From Marasmius tenuissimus (Eukaryota; Basidiomycota; Agaricomycetes; Agaricales; Marasmiaceae): a DNA stretch of 64,000 nt. The translations under genes were made by a program, and so were the position numbers. The DNA is taken from positions 3,720,001 to 3,784,000 of the forward strand of contig JAQOTA010000050.1 in NCBI GenBank assembly GCA_029532415.1. Direction: 5' to 3'. Each line of letters opens with the position of its first letter. Position 1 is the stretch's first letter. The notes below the pieces were generated by a model. The model worked only from the letters and a program-made list of their open reading frames with translations, had not been told where the DNA came from and made no database searches. Below are positions 31,001 to 43,031 of the stretch, piece by piece.

Positions 31001-33603
31001 ATGTTGCCTCCTGCGGAAGACGCCAACTCGGAAGATCCTACGACGCAGATAGCGTGGCCGTCGAGGAGGCCACGGAATAGCGTGATCCAAGCAAATGGAT
31101 CTGATAATGCGGGGGCGGGGAACTCTGGAGTCTCGGAACAGGAGAATGGAGCGAAGGATTCTAATGCTGGGAGGTCAACGATGAAGAGGAAGCTGTCGAC
31201 ATGGAATCTCATAACGCTCAGTATCTCAATGTTGGGTGCGCAGATTGTGTGGACTGTCGAACTTGGGTACGTGGACTGCACGAGATGAGGATTGGAATGT
31301 TAACTGACCCTTTTCTGTTTCGCCTGACAGCTATGGCACGCCGTTCTTGTTGTCGCTGGGGCTCACGGAACAACTCACATCGTTGGTATGGCTCGCTGGC
31401 CCAATAAGTGGATTGGTCGCACAACCAGTCATTGGTGCGTGCATCCATAGCTCCTCTAGACTGCAATCCAATGAAGTACCTTGATTTTAAGGCGCCATAT
31501 CCGACTCCTCGCCTTCGAAGTATCGCCGTCGGTACTGGATCATGACCTCAACCCTTGTTCTCGTATTATCGACTTTCGTGCTGGCATATTGCAAAGAGCT
31601 CGCTGCTTTCTTCGTGGATGCCTTCGGCGTTGGAGCGGGGGATTGGGATGAGCGTCGGATCAAGCAGGCTAGTTTCGTCTATCGACTCCATTGGTTTACC
31701 GTGAGCTGACGAAGGGGAAACAGGTTAACAACACGGCTATTGGCCTCGCGATCGTTGCATTCTACCTCCTCGACTTTGCGCTCAATGCACTGCAAGCTTC
31801 GCTACGGAATCTTCTACTTGACATCACTCCCGCAGCGCAGCTAAACTCGGGTAATGCGTGGCATGGGAGAATGACCCATGCAGGAAATATCATTGGGTTT
31901 GGGTTCGGTACGTGCGAGCTTCGGTACCAGTATTTTGTTGGTTATTAATCTTATCACGCAGGCTTCCTTCCGTTGGAAAAGTTACCTATAATAAGGCTCC
32001 TTGGAGGCACACAGTTCCGCAAGTTCTGTGTGATATGTATTATTGTCCTCAGCATCACAGTCTGGATGACTTGTGCATACCATGAGGAGGAGGAAAGACC
32101 CGCCGCCAGCGGTGCAAGAAGAAGGTCTGTAGTCTTTTGTCGAACGTTAACTTCTCGAAATCTCAATTCTCTGCAGCAAATTTGGAGAGATTTTGAACAA
32201 CATCTACACGGCTGTCGCCAACCTCCCCCGCCCCATCCGACGAGTTTGTTACGTGCAGTTCTTTGCGTTCATGGGATGGTTCCCGTTCCTGTTCTACTCG
32301 TGAGTCTTCGAAGTCCCTTCGGTTCTCTTTGACATCTGACACTCGTTCAGAACCACGTACATGGGTCAAATCATGGCTTATGAACTCGACAAGGAACCTA
32401 ATCCCGATCGTGCAACGCGAACCGGGGAGTTCGCTATGTTACTATACAGCATCGGTGCGCCATCTATATAGTTATTGACTGTGTTGACTCATACTTACCT
32501 ACCCACCTACCCATCAGTCGCCGTCGTGGCTGGAACCGTTCTCCCTCACCTGGCAAACCGTGACCGACGCCTTATGGAACATAAAGGAGACGAGGATGAA
32601 GATGCAGAATTAACACGTCTCAGGAACACCGTCCGTCAATGGAAAATCGAGGCTGCACAGAGAGGAAGACCTCTACGCCTTCCTGTGATGCCTTTCCTCT
32701 TGAGAAACATCTGGACGGGAGCTCTGTTGATGTTCAGCTTGTTGACGTTTTCGACGTTCTTCATCAAAACAGTTGCACAGGTTGGTACAGTCTCATCGAT
32801 GTTTTAGGGGTTCCGCCAAGTGCTGACGCGGGTACGTGTGCAGGCTACAGTATTCATCGCGTTGGTGGGAGTCTGCTGGGCTGTTGCGATGTGGGTACCG
32901 TTCGCGATCATCATGGAGGTACGTCCTGCCTATCCCATGGTCCAGCGGGAATATTCACCGCAAATATCAAATATCAAATGTCTGTATGGTTCCATAGCTT
33001 CTCAAGGAACTATCGAAACCGCCTCCACCACCAGAAAGAAGAAATCACAGCCGAGCATTCTCATCACCAGGACTACGCCGTCAGTTGGGCGGGAATGATC
33101 CATTGAGCGAACGTCGTCCTCTCCTTCGTCGCCGTTCATTCGACGAGTATGAGACCCATCCGGATGAGATACCTAGCGCCAAACCCGTTGCAGGTGGCAC
33201 GATTCTTGGAGTGCACAACCTTGCCATTGTAGTTCCTCAGTTTGTGGTAAGTTTCGCCGTCAAGATTAACCTGTGATCTGTGTGACTGAGTGCGCCTTTC
33301 TCAGGTGGCTATCGCTACTAGCATTATATTCCGCATCGTGGACGGAAATGATGCTGGCAATCCGGAGGCAGGGGATTCGACGTACTACGGCAAGAATGGG
33401 GTTGCGTGGGTCTTGCGGTTTGGTGGTCTGTGCACGTTAGTAGGGTAAGTGGACTGTTTGGTTTAGAAAACTCCCGGCGAGGCGTTGCTCAACTGTTCGA
33501 ATCCAGTGCAATTCTTGCCCGCAGAGTTTCCCCTACCCCGACGGAGAAAGCTATGCGCCGGAGGTTGGGTGAGATGAAGTTTATCCAGGAAGAGGGCTCT
33601 TGA
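31001..33603 (+). CDS. Alpha-glucoside/sucrose proton symporter (SUT1-like)
   Basis: Glycoside-pentoside-hexuronide/SUC-type transporter, like fission-yeast Sut1, importing maltose or sucrose with protons at the plasma membrane. Twelve exons (31001-31266, 31331-31434, 31492-31667, 31724-31907, 31962-32124, 32177-32299, 32351-32454, 32518-32780, 32844-32918, 32998-33246, 33305-33444, 33507-33603), 647 residues, 12 predicted helices. Diagnostic: LSISMLGAQIVWTVELGYG at helix 1, LAGPISGLVAQPVIGAISD at helices 2-3, LLDFALNALQASLRNLLLDI, and the loop with two charged inserts before helices 7 and 11. A hydrophilic N-terminal tail of about 60 residues precedes helix 1. Intron 31668-31723 has a GC donor. 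Substrate choice is inference. Confidence 0.92.
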
Positions 33604-33988
33604 TAGATGATTCCAATCTCGAATATCTTCCGTTCGGTCTGATTCCTTTAGTTGCTTTGTTTTGGTGAATCCTCTTCAGTGTATTTGATATCCGATCTAC
33701 TCACTTTCCCCCGCCCTGTGATCTTGCGTTTGTGTAAACATGTGTGGTATTTATCTTACATTGCTATTCCTGTTTGCTTTCTCCTTTACGCTAGTCGAAG
33801 TTTGTAGGTCGTGGCAACTTTGCGAAAGGGAAATGGGCGTAGATACACGCGTGCCAGAGGTGATGATGAGAGAGTGAAGAAACATGCGTGCACCTGTTTC
33901 GCGATTCAGACACCTGGGCTGGGACCCGTCTCTTTGTATACACTACTACTCTACTTTACAATGATACAAGCTACTCTATATGCTTTCT
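33604..33988. other. Convergent intergenic region
   Basis: About 385 bp between the 3' ends of the transporter and the PheRS beta gene; holds both 3' untranslated regions. The 72-codon plus frame at 33811 is not supported by anything. Confidence 0.55.
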
Positions 33989-36366
33989 TCATTCGTCGTT
34001 TGTCCAAACTCGGTGCATTTCCTTCTTGAACGGCTCGAGGGAAAATTCCAACGATGAGCAAGGGTATTGTATTTCGAATTTCTCGAGAACACTGGGGTGC
34101 AGGATACCCAACGTACCGATCACGATATCCTGGTTATCGGTGGTGTGAAGGGCCGCCTGAACCTGATGCTTGAATTTGTGCAAGTTTGAACGCTTGTGTG
34201 GAGGTGCACGGTAGCATATTGCCGCAGCTCGTCCGGGGAAGTACATCGGATCTATTGGGAAGAAGGGGTATATATATCAGAGATATTTGCAGTCAACGTG
34301 TTGATACGTACCGCTCGTTTCCTTTAGATAGTACCCTGTCTCGGCTTTGAAATCGGTACTGTGAATTCTAGGTATCTCTAGCATCTTCATGGCCCGGTCC
34401 AGGACACCGTGAACGACCTCGAACCCGGCAGTCTTGTTACACCAGACGGCACCAACGCGCCTCTCATTTCTCGACTGCCTTTCCCGCTGAAGGTCTTTAA
34501 AGACTACATCTCCGGACTCGAAGATCTTGATCGGCAGTGGGTGCATCCTATTCTCACGTATCGTCTTGAGCAAACCTGGAATCAACGTCGTCCGCACAAC
34601 TTGGAATTCCAGAGTTTTTGGGTTCGCGATCTTGACAGCAGATTTTCCGTCATCTTCATGGTTCAGGAAGGCGAAGTTTTCCTCGTGAGAACACTACGAG
34701 TCACGGTCAACTAAGGTGTGAGCGGAATATACATCGAGCCAGAGTGACATACCAAAGTGAGTGGCAAGACCTCGACCCAACCAGCTAACGCCCATTCCAA
34801 CCTCACAATATCGCTGAGTTTATTTATGGCGGTCGGTTGGCCGACGGTCGTTGTTGGAGGGAAGGTATGCGGCAAGTTGTTGAATCCATATGCGATCGCG
34901 GCGTCTTCCATTAAATCGCACTCGTGGAAGATGTCTGGTCGAGTTGCTGGAATGTTCACCAACACTTCGTCGGCGTCGTTGGGGGAAAGAGTCGTGTACA
35001 AGGACATCTTGGCCATCAACTTCGAAATTTCGTCGGCTTTGAGAGAAAGACCGGTGCAGGAGTTGACATATGAAGCACGAGCAACCATTGTCCTCTCAGA
35101 TATGTCGGGGGTGATCCTTGACTGTCCGTTCGGTAGGATGATTTTCACTGGCTCTATTCTGAAGGTCGAGCAAGGATAAGCTGAAGGGACGAGATCTCGT
35201 GCTTATTCACGTACGTGAAGGGCTCTTCGCAGTACTCGGAGAACATAGTCGCGACCATGTTCACTACGATGTCCAGTTTGACTTGGTCGGTTGCGGTGCA
35301 GTCGATAAAGACGTTGCGCGTGTTCAGCGTTATTTTACTGTGCTCGGAGTTGATGATCGGGGGCATCGACAAGACACGATCCTCAGCGTCGTATATTATG
35401 GGGTATACCGAAGAATCACGGATGATAGGTAGATACCGTGCGAGATGCTTCTCCGACTTGAATAGAGCTGTTAGTAAATACAATCAACAAGTTTCGAGAA
35501 AACGTACCTCATAAACTGTCATTAGTTCCTCTGCCGTGTATTCCTTGTCTTTCCCAAGCGGCGCGAATTTGATGTTCTTCGGTGGTCTTGCTTCGTATCG
35601 GAAAGGTGGTTTCAAGGTGTCCAGATCGTGTGTTCCAATAGCAACCAACTGCCTTCTCCGGCATATGTTCTGGTGGAGTTTATCTTGGAGATCGATGAAG
35701 GATGCATATGATCTCTCGGTAAACTTGATGTTTCGAAGGATAGCACCAGCGAACAGTGGCCTAATTTTTGCAGTCTGCACAGAGGTTAAGAAGGGGTGTC
35801 TTGGTATGAAAGATAAATACTACCTCTGGGTCAATAGACGCGTTCAAGAGACCGTCCTCTCCGCCTGGAGGATATACTAGCCTGTATTTCGGTGCATCGC
35901 TCTTCGCTAGGAAAATCTTGAGAGCCCGTGAAATTCCTTCAATGCAAAGCAGGTCGTATCTGGAAAGCATGGTTCAGAGTCAATTTATCATAGTTGCAAG
36001 ACGAAGTAAAAACCTGTTTGCTGGTACTTCGATTTTGAGTTGCTGAGAATGGGCTCAGCCGGACGATGCGTTTGGAGGACGAACGAAGACGTACAGGGCG
36101 TTCCGCAGGGAGACCTTTCTTGATCGCCTCATGCACTTCTTCCGTAGTCTACTTCCAGATCCATGAGTATTCCATTGAGATATGTTGAGCGAAGCGTACA
36201 TCTTCATCGAGTTCCAATCCATATTCGAAGCATAGTTTGTCGAATTCATCGGTCGCTGACAGAGCTTTGAGTAGGTGAACGATACCAATGTCGGAGAAAG
36301 ACCGTTACAGTATTCTTGACCGAGACGTTCCCAAAGCTCGGCCTTGTCTACCGCGACGGTGGGCAT
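33989..36366 (-). CDS. FRS1: Cytosolic phenylalanyl-tRNA synthetase beta subunit
   Basis: Beta chain of the alpha2-beta2 enzyme charging tRNA-Phe; it carries editing and tRNA-binding domains. Ten exons (33989-34251, 34312-34693, 34753-35158, 35215-35456, 35508-35774, 35824-35959, 36014-36042, 36095-36148, 36200-36255, 36309-36366), 630 residues, slightly longer than the yeast protein (595). Starts [16 protein letters not shown]. Key blocks: [40 protein letters not shown] and [15 protein letters not shown] (B3/B4 editing), [20 protein letters not shown], then the B5-like part and a catalytic-like C-terminal domain ([15 protein letters not shown]). The last 15 residues extend beyond the yeast end. 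Divergent from DPH6 over 118 bp; its partner FRS2 is at 49956-51966. Confidence 0.96.
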
Positions 36367-36484
36367 CGTAGAAGTAGTGAGAAGAGAGTCGTGAGTTGTT
36401 CAATAGAGATCGAGTCACGTCCAAATTTAATCTGATCTCTCCCAAAATTATGTTCCCACGCTACCGTCTTTGCCTTCCCCGATC

Positions 36485-39127
36485 ATGAAGTACGTCGCGC
36501 TGCTCAGTGGCGGAAAGGATAGCTGTTTCAACCTCCTCCACTGCGAGAAAAACGGCCATGAACTCGTTGCAGCTGCATCCTTACGCCCAGAACAAGGAAA
36601 AGGTCCGATGATACAGGTGATATTTCTGGATTCTTTCTAATGCAACTCTCGATTAGAGGAACTGGATTCATACCTATATCAAACGGTTGGGCAAGACGCG
36701 ATCGAGTTTGTCGCGAAGGCTATGGACGTTCCACTGTATAGGAAGACCATAACGGGGTCAGCAGTTGAGCAGGGCTCGGAATACGGTGCTCGATCGACCC
36801 AAGAGGGCGTGCAAGGCGATGAAACAGAGGACTTGTATGATCTACTACTGACGGTCAAAGTAGTCTTCATTTACCTCGAGGGTGATTTTTGGGCTTAGTT
36901 TATTACAGAATAATCATCCGGAGGTTCAAGGTGTCTCCGTGGGCGCGATCCTCTCCAATTATCAACGAGTTCGAGTAGAGCATGTGTAAGTTCTAGACAT
37001 GGTTTGTGGGTGCCTAAATGTAGGCTCAGTCTAGTCCCAGTTGCAGGAGACTTTCGCTGACCTGCCTGTGCTATCTTTGGCAAAGAGACCAAGGGGAACT
37101 ACTTTCCGAGATGATCGACAGCGGCCTCCAAGCTATTCTCATTAAAGTAGCAGGGATTGGTCTAACACCAAAACACCTGGGTAAAACCTTAGGCGAAATG
37201 CAACAGACCTTGGTCAAATTGGTGGGCTGGGTGCTGAATGCTCTGCCTCCTGTAGTGCTCACTCGTGGCTTAGAACACACTCTACGGGTCTCATGTCTGT
37301 GGTGAAGGAGGAGAATATGAGAGTCTCACGTTGGATTCTCCTTTGTTTAAATCCAAGATTGTTCTGTGAGTCTTCCTCTAAGATTCTTCTTGAGATTTCA
37401 TAGCTGACTTGAGGATCAACAGGAGAGAAGTCGAAAATGTCATCCACTCCGATAACGACTTTGCGACGGTCGCTTTTTTACGCGTCAAGGACGCTTACCT
37501 CGAGTCCAAGTCTGAGGCGACGCCCGTTTCCATTTCGATACCGCCTCTCTTAGAAGAGGAGAACGCCGCTGTCAGAGACTCAGTGCTGGCTCATCATGGG
37601 GAGCAAACGCGTTCAAAGTTGGCCGTCGATCCCCCATCGGAGCCTGAAGTTCGCACATTGCAGCGGAGGATCGGACAGTGGATCGCTCTTAGTAACATTC
37701 AGGCTACTACATCCGAGAGCACAACGTTAGAGGATGAAGTGCTTCATTGCTTCGAGCTTCTCAAAGGTCGGGGTTTACATAAATCTTCAAGGTGACTTCT
37801 GATACCCCTTCAGAGCGTCTTTCCTCAGAGGGCTTCACCCTTGCTCAATGCGTCAATATCAACCTATTCCTCTCTTCAATGGACTACTTTCCTCGCGTGA
37901 ATGCCGTCTACTCCTCGTTCTTCGGTACGAGTCCTCCCGCACGAGCATGCGTGGCAGTTGATCTTCCTGCTGGCGTTCGTGTTAGGTTAGACTGTATAGC
38001 GATCGAAGAATCGAGTGGAACTGGAGAACCAGAGATTCGACGGCAGTCGTTACACGTTCAAAGTCAGAGCTATTGGGCCCCCGCGAACATCGGTCCATAT
38101 TCGCAGGCGATCGTGGTGCGTGCTTTCTATGATCGTCGATAGTCCCAGTTAAACCAGCATAGGCGGGTGAAAGAATCTTCATTTCCGGTCAAATTGGCCT
38201 AGTCCCCAGTAGTGTCGCTCTACCTGATCCCCGTTCATTGGCCCTTGAAATGGCGTTGTCGACCCAGCATGTTAGCCGTGTGGTTGACGTGTTGAAGAAT
38301 TCCTGGGAGGGATACAATCAGGGTGCAATCTATTGGCTCGATGAGCCTATGAACCTGCATGCGATACGGACAGCCAGTCGTTTGTGTGGAAGAGACGAGG
38401 TATGCTTCATAGATCGTCTTGAACAATGTCCCGGCGTATTGACTTGACTCGAGGCCGCAGTTAAACTCTTCGCAGCAGTGAAAACTCTCCCCAAGGGGGC
38501 GTTGGTGGAGAAACAGGTGCTATACCATACCGGAAGAGTCTGGGTCACAGAGACCGACATTGATGGTGAAGAGAGTTCGTTGGTGTCCGTGGCACCTATC
38601 CTCGTTGAAGGTAGTCTATTCCGCTCGATCTCCTGCTGGCCGGACAACTGATGCCACCCACACCAGGCGGTGTATCAGTTGGAGACACCGCGATACATTG
38701 GGAGAGCTCCAAGATGGATGGAACGTCAGATGGTGTGGCGTTGTTGTGTATGCGATGGGGTCAGTGAGATCCTATTGCCATAGATCTACTTCAAGCTGAT
38801 ACTCAATCTTTCTCAGGAGCGAATGAAACCCAAGACGAGATCGCGGCTACTCTCGCGTCCCTGGACGAAGTTAGAAGGTGTTTTGCCTCGTCGTTATCGA
38901 TTCGCCTGTTCCACACGGCAAATCGGAGACCGCTCGTTGAGGGAATAGGTGAGATCTGGCCAGAACTGCATTGTTCACACCTCTGATGGTCATTCATGTG
39001 AGCAGCCATAGTCGAGCGAGCCTTCAAAAATTTGTCGTCGCTTCCATCAACACTAATTCCATGTCGGGAGCTCGCGACTCAACACGAGGACCATTGGGAT
39101 TGCGTTTTCGCCATGATCACCACATAG
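36485..39127 (+). CDS. DPH6: Diphthine-ammonia ligase with RidA-like domains
   Basis: Last step of diphthamide synthesis on elongation factor 2: ATP-dependent amidation of diphthine. Twelve exons (36485-36602, 36657-36859, 36909-36985, 37041-37221, 37274-37365, 37423-37766, 37814-38115, 38163-38399, 38454-38610, 38667-38759, 38817-38948, 39006-39127), 685 residues like yeast YLR143w. N-terminal PP-loop ATPase with SGGKDS (residues 8-13), DSYLYQTVGQDAIEF, GAILSNYQRVRVEHVCRRL and VCGEGGEYESLTLDSP. The second half has two RidA/YjgF-like modules (ANIGPYSQAI, AGERIFISGQIGL). The true last exon ends TQHEDHWDCVFAMITT; a longer frame to 39195 has the wrong phase. Convergent with REX1, 41 bp apart. 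Confidence 0.94.
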
Positions 39128-39168
39128 CATATCATTCCGCCAGATATGTACGTACGAAAAAAAGTTTT

Positions 39169-41497
39169 CTAGGGCTTGACACCCAAAAACAATAGACCCC
39201 TTTTGGCAACCTCTACAGCTTCCTCTAGCAGTCTAGAATCGTGTGCTGACCATTGTTCCTCGGGCTGGAGAGTGCTGATTGGTCGACTGTTGCGGATAGC
39301 CGACTCGAATGCATGTTTGCGTGAGTTCAACGCCACCATGCGTCGAGGATCCGAGTGTCCGGTGAATATTATCAAGGCTGTTCGAGACGGAAGGGATGCA
39401 TGAAGGGCTTTCAGGTTCCCGTTTAGCTCTTTTAATACCGTTGCTATTTCCTCGGTAGTGGGCGCAGGGCTCGGTTCAAGCGGCGGTGCATCGGGTGATG
39501 CCTTCGGGGTGACCCCTGTAGAATCATATGAGTAACGAAGTAAAGCGAGGGAAAAGTCCCTCACAGCCTAGAGTATTCGCCAATGACATAAACCTTCCAA
39601 AGGCGAAGTGGTGAGAAGGTATGACCTCGAGTAAGCTTTTCAGAACCTCCTCGTCACTAGAACACCCTATACTCGACGACGCTTTATTGCCGTGCAACAT
39701 CGACGGGTTGCCATGATCCACAACGGCACATCGAATACTCCCAACTCCACCACCTGCTCTCCTTGTAGACCTGCTCATCCGTTCGAAGATGCTCTCGTAG
39801 TCTGTCTTGAATTCCCCGAACATGGGGCCCTCGATTAACTTTTTGTGCAGTAGATCGACACATGCCCGCGCATCCTCCTCTGGGTCATGTCCGCCCTCTC
39901 CTCGTGTTTGTATCTCTCGATTGCACCATTTTTTAGTAAGCCAGGCAAGCCCCGGCTTCAGTGGACGTCCACGAGGATGGTGATATATGATGGCGGTGTC
40001 GATACAGAAGGGATGGCAGATTTTGAGTGCTTTCAAGTCAGATTCCAACGAATGACCCATCAAGATCGGTGTAGGTGGAGGCGGTTTCGGTTCGTCCGTA
40101 GAGAACGGGTTGGTAGTAGGTGGACTGAGCATACGCAGAATGTGGGCCTGTGCCTCAGAGAAGGTTGTTGTTGCAGTTGCGAGTGCTTCTGCGGTGATAC
40201 CTGACCATCTGATGTACGGATTCATATCAGTCAGTGAATTTTGGATATGTGCTTGCAGACTTACCGGGTAAGATAGTCCACCACAGGCTTTCCGGGCTTG
40301 ACCAACTGGTCATAAACAACAAGACCGCTATCAAAGTCGATGACACAGACCCGCGTCAACTCCTTCCCATCCTCGGTGAGACACTGTGTTCATCGGTCCT
40401 TTTAGTTAGAAGATTCCCAGAGCTTGAGTCACGACTCACCATTTCGCAGTCAATGCTGTATATCTTACGCCGCGTCTTGCCTTCGCCTGACATCAATAAC
40501 GACTCCTTCGGTTGCTCAGGTGTCTCAACCCACCCAGGTGACTTCTGGAAGATATCGGCCATGTACGACGGGATGGGATAGTCGTTTTCGATCATTTGCT
40601 CAAGAGTGAGGAGATATTGTTCAGGGTCCTTGTTCCCAACAATCTCTGCTTCACGAGGGGAGAGAAAAAAACTCAGCGTCAGGTTTCAAAAGGGAGGGAA
40701 CGTATATAGTGCAACTCACACATTTCCTTTTCCGCCATTCGTTTCTTTTTTTCAGTGCTGCTGATAGGCCCGTTGAAGAATGTTGAGAGGACGCTATGCA
40801 TGCGTGATTGGTCTCCTGGAGCTCGCGTCGGGCAGGCGTGACTGAACGTCGAGGCGATAAATGGTACACCAGGCTGCTCTTCGCCTGGCTGGGCTTTCGG
40901 AGGGAGCGGTATTGACAGAGGTAGATTCGGGTTGGTCATAGCAGAGGTAGGAAAGGGAGGTAAACCGAGAATATCGGGCGTGAGACCGGGAATCAGGATT
41001 GTAACCACTTTGTTGATCAAAGAGGCATTCTAAACGAGATGTGAGCACAATTTGGCGGGTGTGTACCGGTGAATTGAGTACCTCAACTCGCAGCCAGTTC
41101 GGAGGAGGGGCGTCAGAGATGATATGAAGAGCCAAATCTCGTATTTCCTATGCATTCTAATGAGTTTCACAAAGGTTCACGGAGGTTTCTTGCACGCACT
41201 TCGATCCCAACAGCATGGTGCCTCCTCGTTATTTCAGAGTTTGAGTACATGAACCGGGGCTGCGTCGTCTAAAAACGCTTGTTTTTCCAGCCGAAATCAG
41301 ATGAATAGCAAAGAGATTGAACGTACATCCAACTTGACTTCGGCTTTCTTTGCCTTCTTCTGTTTCCGCTTCTCTACCTTGGTCCACTCTCCGTCGTTTT
41401 CAGCCAGCCCGCCCTCCTCGAGTGGCCCGGACAGCTTGGCTTTCTTTTGGGGCATATCCGGCTTGACAGGAGAACTCGAAGGGACATGCCTTTTCAT
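39169..41497 (-). CDS. REX1: RNA exonuclease REX1/RNH70 (DEDDh)
   Basis: 3'-5' exonuclease trimming 5S rRNA, tRNA and other small RNAs in the nucleus. Eight exons (39169-39567, 39626-40208, 40265-40383, 40440-40648, 40720-41029, 41082-41147, 41200-41268, 41327-41497), 641 residues. The Lys-rich N-terminus (KRKQKKAKKAE) fits nuclear targeting. Catalytic motifs: Exo I SIDCEM at a splice junction, Exo II GHSLESDLKAL, Exo III HDPEEDARACVDLL (His and Asp). C-terminal domain: LIIFTGHSDPRRM and LEEAVEVAKRGLLFLGVK, as in the family. I spliced 39568-39625 because that restores ...SLLEAVRDFSLALLRY; the read-through frame ends in unrelated sequence. Family firm. Confidence 0.93.
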
Positions 41498-41775
41498 GGT
41501 TGACGAAAATGGAAGACCGGAGGAAGAAATTGAATGGCAAGATGCCTCGCGCTTTGCCGTTCATCGCGCGTGAGCACACGTGCTGCAATACTGGGAGGGG
41601 AAATTGTCCTCCAGCATCCATAATTCAGCTGAGGACCTCTCTCTAGCCATACTAAACTACCGAGTGTTACATATGAACCCGTCTGAGGTTAGGCCCCAAT
41701 ATCTTTTCCCCTTCGCCACAGCAAGAGCATGAGCGATACCCCTACGGTATATTCAATGTCAGTCCCTTCAATATC

Positions 41776-42671
41776 CTAGCCTCGCTGTGCTTCGTCAGGC
41801 GGTCCTCCGGCTGCCACTAAAAGTGGTAGGTCGTCAGAATAGCAATTTAAGAATATCTGACGAACAGACGTACGCAAAGCGATCATGGCTGCAGCTATGT
41901 ACATCCAATACCTGAATAGAGAACCATCAATGAAAACGCACTTTTAAGAACACATGGCTCGTGTCTGCTTACTTTTGAAGGAAAGACTTTTCTGGAACGG
42001 GCTCGACAGGTTTCCCTTCTTGCGTGAGGGGTGGAGGAACTCGCAGTTCAGGACTGGGGTGAAGATATTTCATTAATCTTGATCGTCCTTGTCCTTGCTT
42101 TCTCAAAGGAAGACTTACAGTGGGGGTAGATGAGGTGTACGAACCAGAACTGTGGTATTCAAACTCGCGAGATGGTCGAAATTGGGAGATGTTGGGCTGT
42201 TCGTTGGGCAAGCTCCGTCGTGTGGGACGGGAGAGACAAAGTAGTCGACCCCATGAGGCTCGGCAAGTTGAGAGGCATCTCTCGTATGCAGAATCAATGT
42301 TTCTGAAGTGATTTGAGGAAGATGACACTGGTATTGTCAAGGATGCATTAGTGTTTTTGGTAGCATGTCATAAACATATCACACACCCATTTAACAGAAG
42401 AAATATCCCAGCTCCCATCTCGCTCCAAAGCAACCTGATATAAAACGTGGTCAAGATCCGCCTCCTTGAGTGTGTTGGTGAATTGGGCGAAGTGCTGTGA
42501 TGCGGACTCGGAAGCCTGGTAAGTTGGCGATTGCAAGTCCTCTACGGTAATAGATCCCCGTTGAGAGAAGTCGTTAGCTGAGCCGTTTGGTACGTGCACA
42601 CGGTGATAAACATTAATCTGGCGCGATGCCACAGCTAAAGGGAGTAGGAACAGACTGAAGAGGAGGATCAT
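41776..42671 (-). CDS. EMC10: ER membrane protein complex subunit 10
   Basis: Subunit of the EMC, which inserts tail-anchored and multi-pass proteins into the ER membrane. Five exons (41776-41816, 41874-41911, 41973-42053, 42119-42327, 42387-42671), 217 residues. Signal peptide MILLFSLFLLPLAVA, then an ER-lumenal beta domain: INVYHRV, RGSITVEDL, YQVALERDGSWDISSVKWCH, VDYFVSPVPHDGAC, NTTVLVRTPHLPPLPELRVP, PPLTQEGKP, and a C-terminal helix KYWMYIAAAMIALLAAGGPP. This order (RVPPP.TQEGKPVEPVPEKSF-Q.YW-YI) is the EMC10 signature. A longer in-frame upstream Met (42875) adds a non-conserved stretch and is rejected. Three hundred and sixty bp separate it from the next gene. Confidence 0.9.
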
Positions 42672-43031
42672 GGTCGTGGACACGTCTTGAGAAATGCCGG
42701 CCGGCAAACCTGCACTTACATGAATTTGGCGGTGGCACAATCTGGCGGAGCGGTATTCATATAAGTAGGTCCATTGACTAGGAATAGTGCAAATAGAAAC
42801 ACACACTGATCGCTTCCCGGAAGTGTGAGAGGCTGGGAGCTGCATGGGAAAGGCCTGGTGAGGCGCATCACTCACTACGGACTATACAACGCCCTAAAAA
42901 TCACCGGTACAGGCGAGTAGTCTTGTGTGTAGTCATATAAACGTCAAACCACACACCATTCGCATACAGCCTTTTTTACTTTACACGTACTAATACACTC
43001 TCATACATATGAGGGATCGGAAGCGAAGCGA
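42672..43031. other. Intergenic, promoter of EMC10
   Basis: 360 bp between two minus-strand genes. An open frame runs upstream from EMC10's ATG, but its sequence is not protein-like. No repeats or RNA genes seen. Confidence 0.5.

Noticed and set aside
39128..39195. Longer C-terminus for DPH6 ending at 39195
   Set aside because: That frame is not in phase with the last splice; the in-phase frame stops at 39127 with a family-like end.
39524..39625. Read-through end of REX1 (stop at 39524)
   Set aside because: A 58-nt intron (39568-39625) restores the conserved C-terminal domain.
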